From positions 1 through 5,712 of the forward strand of contig CAMKTW010000107.1 of NCBI GenBank assembly GCA_946415795.1: DNA of 5,712 nucleotides, in the 5' to 3' direction. Within the stretch, counting starts at the first letter, position 1; each line of letters opens with the position of its first letter. This document shows positions 4,487-5,712 of the stretch, one piece after another. This stretch comes from an uncultured Bacteroidales bacterium. Its GTDB lineage: Bacteria; Bacteroidota; Bacteroidia; Bacteroidales; UBA932. The translations under genes and the position numbers were made by a program. A model generated the notes under the pieces. The model did no database searches. It saw nothing but the letters and a program-made list of their open reading frames with translations, and was not told the origin of the DNA.

Positions 4487-5087
4487 AAGCACCTTCCCAG
4501 TGCACGAGCAGCGGCGAAAGCGGAATACGCCTGGGATATCCGTTGTTGCCCTGGATTTTGTAGTTATGCACTTGGGAAACTGGCAATATACGCTCTAAAG
4601 TCGCATTGAGCACCGACAGATTCTCACTGAACGCGTTGTCTTCCAGATCGGTCAGTTTTCGTACCCGGCGCCGTCTGTCTTCGGCATCGACTTCGGGCGC
4701 TATTACTTTATAAATGTCTTCCAGATCCTTCTGAAACCGGGCTCTGTCTTTAAGCAGAATCCCCTCAGGATGCTTTAGAAAGAGGATGAAAACCGCACGC
4801 ACCAGAGGCCGAAAAGGGATTTGAGTCCCTGCCGGCCCGCCCATGCGGATACAAAAACTCTTGTCGATATAAAGCTCTACTGGAGCCTGCGCGTCAGCTT
4901 CATTCTGCACACCCATTTTCACAAGACGCCGCTGGGCCGCCCGAACAAGAGCCAAGAGCTCCGTCGCTTCCATACCCTCCAGTACTCCGGCATAATCGAC
5001 GACAGATGATTCTCTCAGGGAACCATCTTCATTTGAGAACAGCAGCAACCAGGCAAGTTGCGCTTCTATGCCGGCATATTCGACCAT
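4470..5087 (-). CDS. Uncharacterised Bacteroidetes protein, possible winged-helix-like C-terminal region
   Basis: This 205-residue soluble protein has no signal peptide. The N-terminal 70 residues are a variable Leu/Ala/Glu-rich helical part. Residues 93-130 contain RAVFILFLKHPEGILLKD followed by FQKDLEDIYKVI. The C-terminal part ends NNGYPRRIPLSPLLVHWE. I recall uncharacterised Bacteroidales proteins with HPEGI, IY and a closing G-x-P-(K/R)-(K/R)-I-x-L...V-x-WE pattern, suggestive of a small DNA-binding or regulatory fold, but no function is established. The last seven residues (GASTGPP) lie past the natural-looking WE end, and hairpin H4 supplies the final codons and the stop at 4470-4472. 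A second member of the family starts divergently at 5386. A good promoter lies at 5174-5205, leaving an 80-nt leader; no strong ribosome site is seen. Confidence 0.7.
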   Translation of the reverse strand: MVEYAGIEAQLAWLLLFSNEDGSLRESSVVDYAGVLEGMEATELLALVRAAQRRLVKMGVQNEADAQAPVELYIDKSFCIRMGGPAGTQIPFRPLVRAVFILFLKHPEGILLKDRARFQKDLEDIYKVIAPEVDAEDRRRRVRKLTDLEDNAFSENLSVLNATLERILPVSQVHNYKIQGNNGYPRRIPLSPLLVHWEGASTGPP

Positions 5088-5173
5088 CGTTTGTCTTTCC
5101 AGTATACAGCGTCCGAAAGGCGGTTATTGTCTGCGCAGGAGACGCCGCACTCAGCCGCGCCTAACCCTCTCAA

Positions 5174-5205
5174 CAAATATAAGTATAATGTTGATAACAA
5201 ACAAA
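5174..5205 (-). promoter_or_regulatory. Bacteroidetes-type promoter of the 4470-5087 gene
   Basis: On the minus strand TTTG (5202-5205), a 20-nt spacer and TATATTTG (5174-5181) give a perfect consensus, with predicted transcription start near 5167. Spacer sequence is shared with the RAYT promoter (15 of 20 positions), which the sigma factor alone does not require. Confidence 0.78.
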
Positions 5206-5320
5206 TAATTACAACATATTTTTTGATATTGTACACAGCAAGCGCACCTTTTTCTGGCAGATTAGGACCTAATGCCTTATCGGCCATCAGCTATAGCAAA
5301 ACATTCGACAAAAGCAAACA

Positions 5321-5336
5321 ATTACAAGCTTGTAAT
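5321..5336. promoter_or_regulatory. 16-bp perfect palindrome, candidate operator
   Basis: ATTACAAGCTTGTAAT is fully self-complementary. It lies in the divergent region between the two homologous genes, ending 26 bp before the -7 box at 5363 and about 49 bp before the ATG at 5386. That places it at or just above the -33 region of the rightward promoter, a common site for a dimeric regulator. No second copy is seen in the window. Confidence 0.5.
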
Positions 5337-5339
5337 CGC

Positions 5340-5370
5340 TTTTATTTGCATCTCCCGCAAAGTACTTTTG
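5340..5370 (+). promoter_or_regulatory. Candidate promoter of the right-edge gene
   Basis: TACTTTTG (5363-5370) is a perfect TAnnTTTG box. TTTT at 5340-5343 is a three-of-four match to TTTG with a 19-nt spacer. A start near 5377 would leave about 9 nt of leader before the ATG at 5386, similar to bcp. Confidence 0.5.
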
Positions 5371-5385
5371 CAAAAAAAGCGTGCA

Positions 5386-5712
5386 ATGTCAAAGGCAGGA
5401 AAGCATACTATCAGAATCGCCCCCGGTATTGGAAAGTACCGCGGGCACGTCCTATTGCCTGAAGCCGACCTGAAGATTTACCTCAACCCGGTGGAGCGCA
5501 CGCTCTTCTGCCTGTTCCTTGCGCATCCGGAAGGTATCCTTGCCGACGATCTTCTTCTCCATTGGCAGGAACTCCAGTCCTTGTATGAGCGCGAGTCGCT
5601 TTACGATGATCCAGGCCTGAGAGACGATGCCCTGGAATCCCTCTGTGCAGAGTCCAAAAGGGTCTTCTACTCCAACATCTCACGCATTAAGAATAAGTTC
5701 GTATCCGCCCTT
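5386..5712 (+). CDS. Homologue of the 4470-5087 protein (partial, 3' truncated by window edge)
   Basis: An open frame runs from ATG 5386 to the last base, giving 109 residues with no stop. Residues 35-67 include RTLFCLFLAHPEGILADD followed by LQSLY. They align without gaps to residues 94-126 of the 4470-5087 protein, sharing the block F-x-L-F-L-x-HPEGIL and a following L...Y; over 38 positions I count 15 identities. The later part (ESKRVFYSNISRIKNKF) matches in position the ENLSVLNATLERI region of that protein. The N-terminus is shorter and basic (MSKAGKHTIRIAPG) and lacks the 70-residue helical part. Function is unknown; the pair is divergently transcribed from one 298-bp intergenic region that holds both promoters and a 16-bp palindrome. 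Confidence 0.75.
   Translation, partial: MSKAGKHTIRIAPGIGKYRGHVLLPEADLKIYLNPVERTLFCLFLAHPEGILADDLLLHWQELQSLYERESLYDDPGLRDDALESLCAESKRVFYSNISRIKNKFVSAL

Noticed and set aside
5066..5287. A minus-strand open frame of 73 codons with a hydrophobic segment (YVVIICLLSTLYLYLL)
   Set aside because: It overlaps the promoter and leader of the 4470-5087 gene, has no promoter of its own and no recognisable family. The hydrophobic stretch comes from AT-rich promoter DNA.

Overview
The window looks like a piece of a Bacteroidales chromosome with fairly high GC (an Alistipes- or Rikenellaceae-like gut lineage would fit; this is inference). The main support is four promoter-like sites with the Bacteroidetes -7 box TAnnTTTG, three of them with a TTTG box exactly 20 nt upstream. 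The coding starts have no convincing Shine-Dalgarno, and the proteins resemble Bacteroidetes families.

Layout. 3-200: C-terminal end of an unrecognised + strand gene. 224-376: polypyrimidine low-complexity tract. 384-657: a half-length repeat unit followed by two 80-nt hairpin elements (H1, H2). 663-1541 (-): a REP-associated tyrosine transposase (RAYT, Y1/HUH family) with its own promoter at 1648-1679. 1744-2052: three tandem 66-bp half units followed by a third 80-nt hairpin (H3). 2130-2207: four 11-bp palindromes at 22-bp spacing, just before a uracil-DNA glycosylase superfamily gene (2226-3053, +) that carries two in-frame tandem repeat expansions. A Bcp-type peroxiredoxin (3058-3501, -) is convergent with it and divergent from an AlkD-like DNA alkylation repair gene (3604-4317, +). 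4407-4486: a fourth, diverged hairpin (H4) at the 3' end of an uncharacterised gene (4470-5087, -). That gene is divergent from, and homologous to, a gene that runs off the right edge (5386-5712, +).

The most interesting system is the RAYT with its apparent cognate repeat family. Four 80-nt elements share inverted ends ATACCGGTCCA / TGGACCGGTAT and a central near-palindrome around CGGCCG. Four further 66-bp units contain only the left arm. The tails of H1, H2 and H3 carry the last codons of the RAYT gene, with only synonymous changes in the sense codons. The element therefore includes the transposase 3' end, or the tails are relics of lost transposase copies. H4 lies about 2.9 kb from the transposase gene, so the family is dispersed.

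The three genes in the middle (base-excision glycosylase, peroxiredoxin, alkylpurine glycosylase) all relate to oxidative or alkylation damage. Each seems to be transcribed separately, so a shared stress role is only a suggestion. The window is unusually rich in repeats: at least six unrelated tandem or dispersed repeat types occur in about 4.3 kb.
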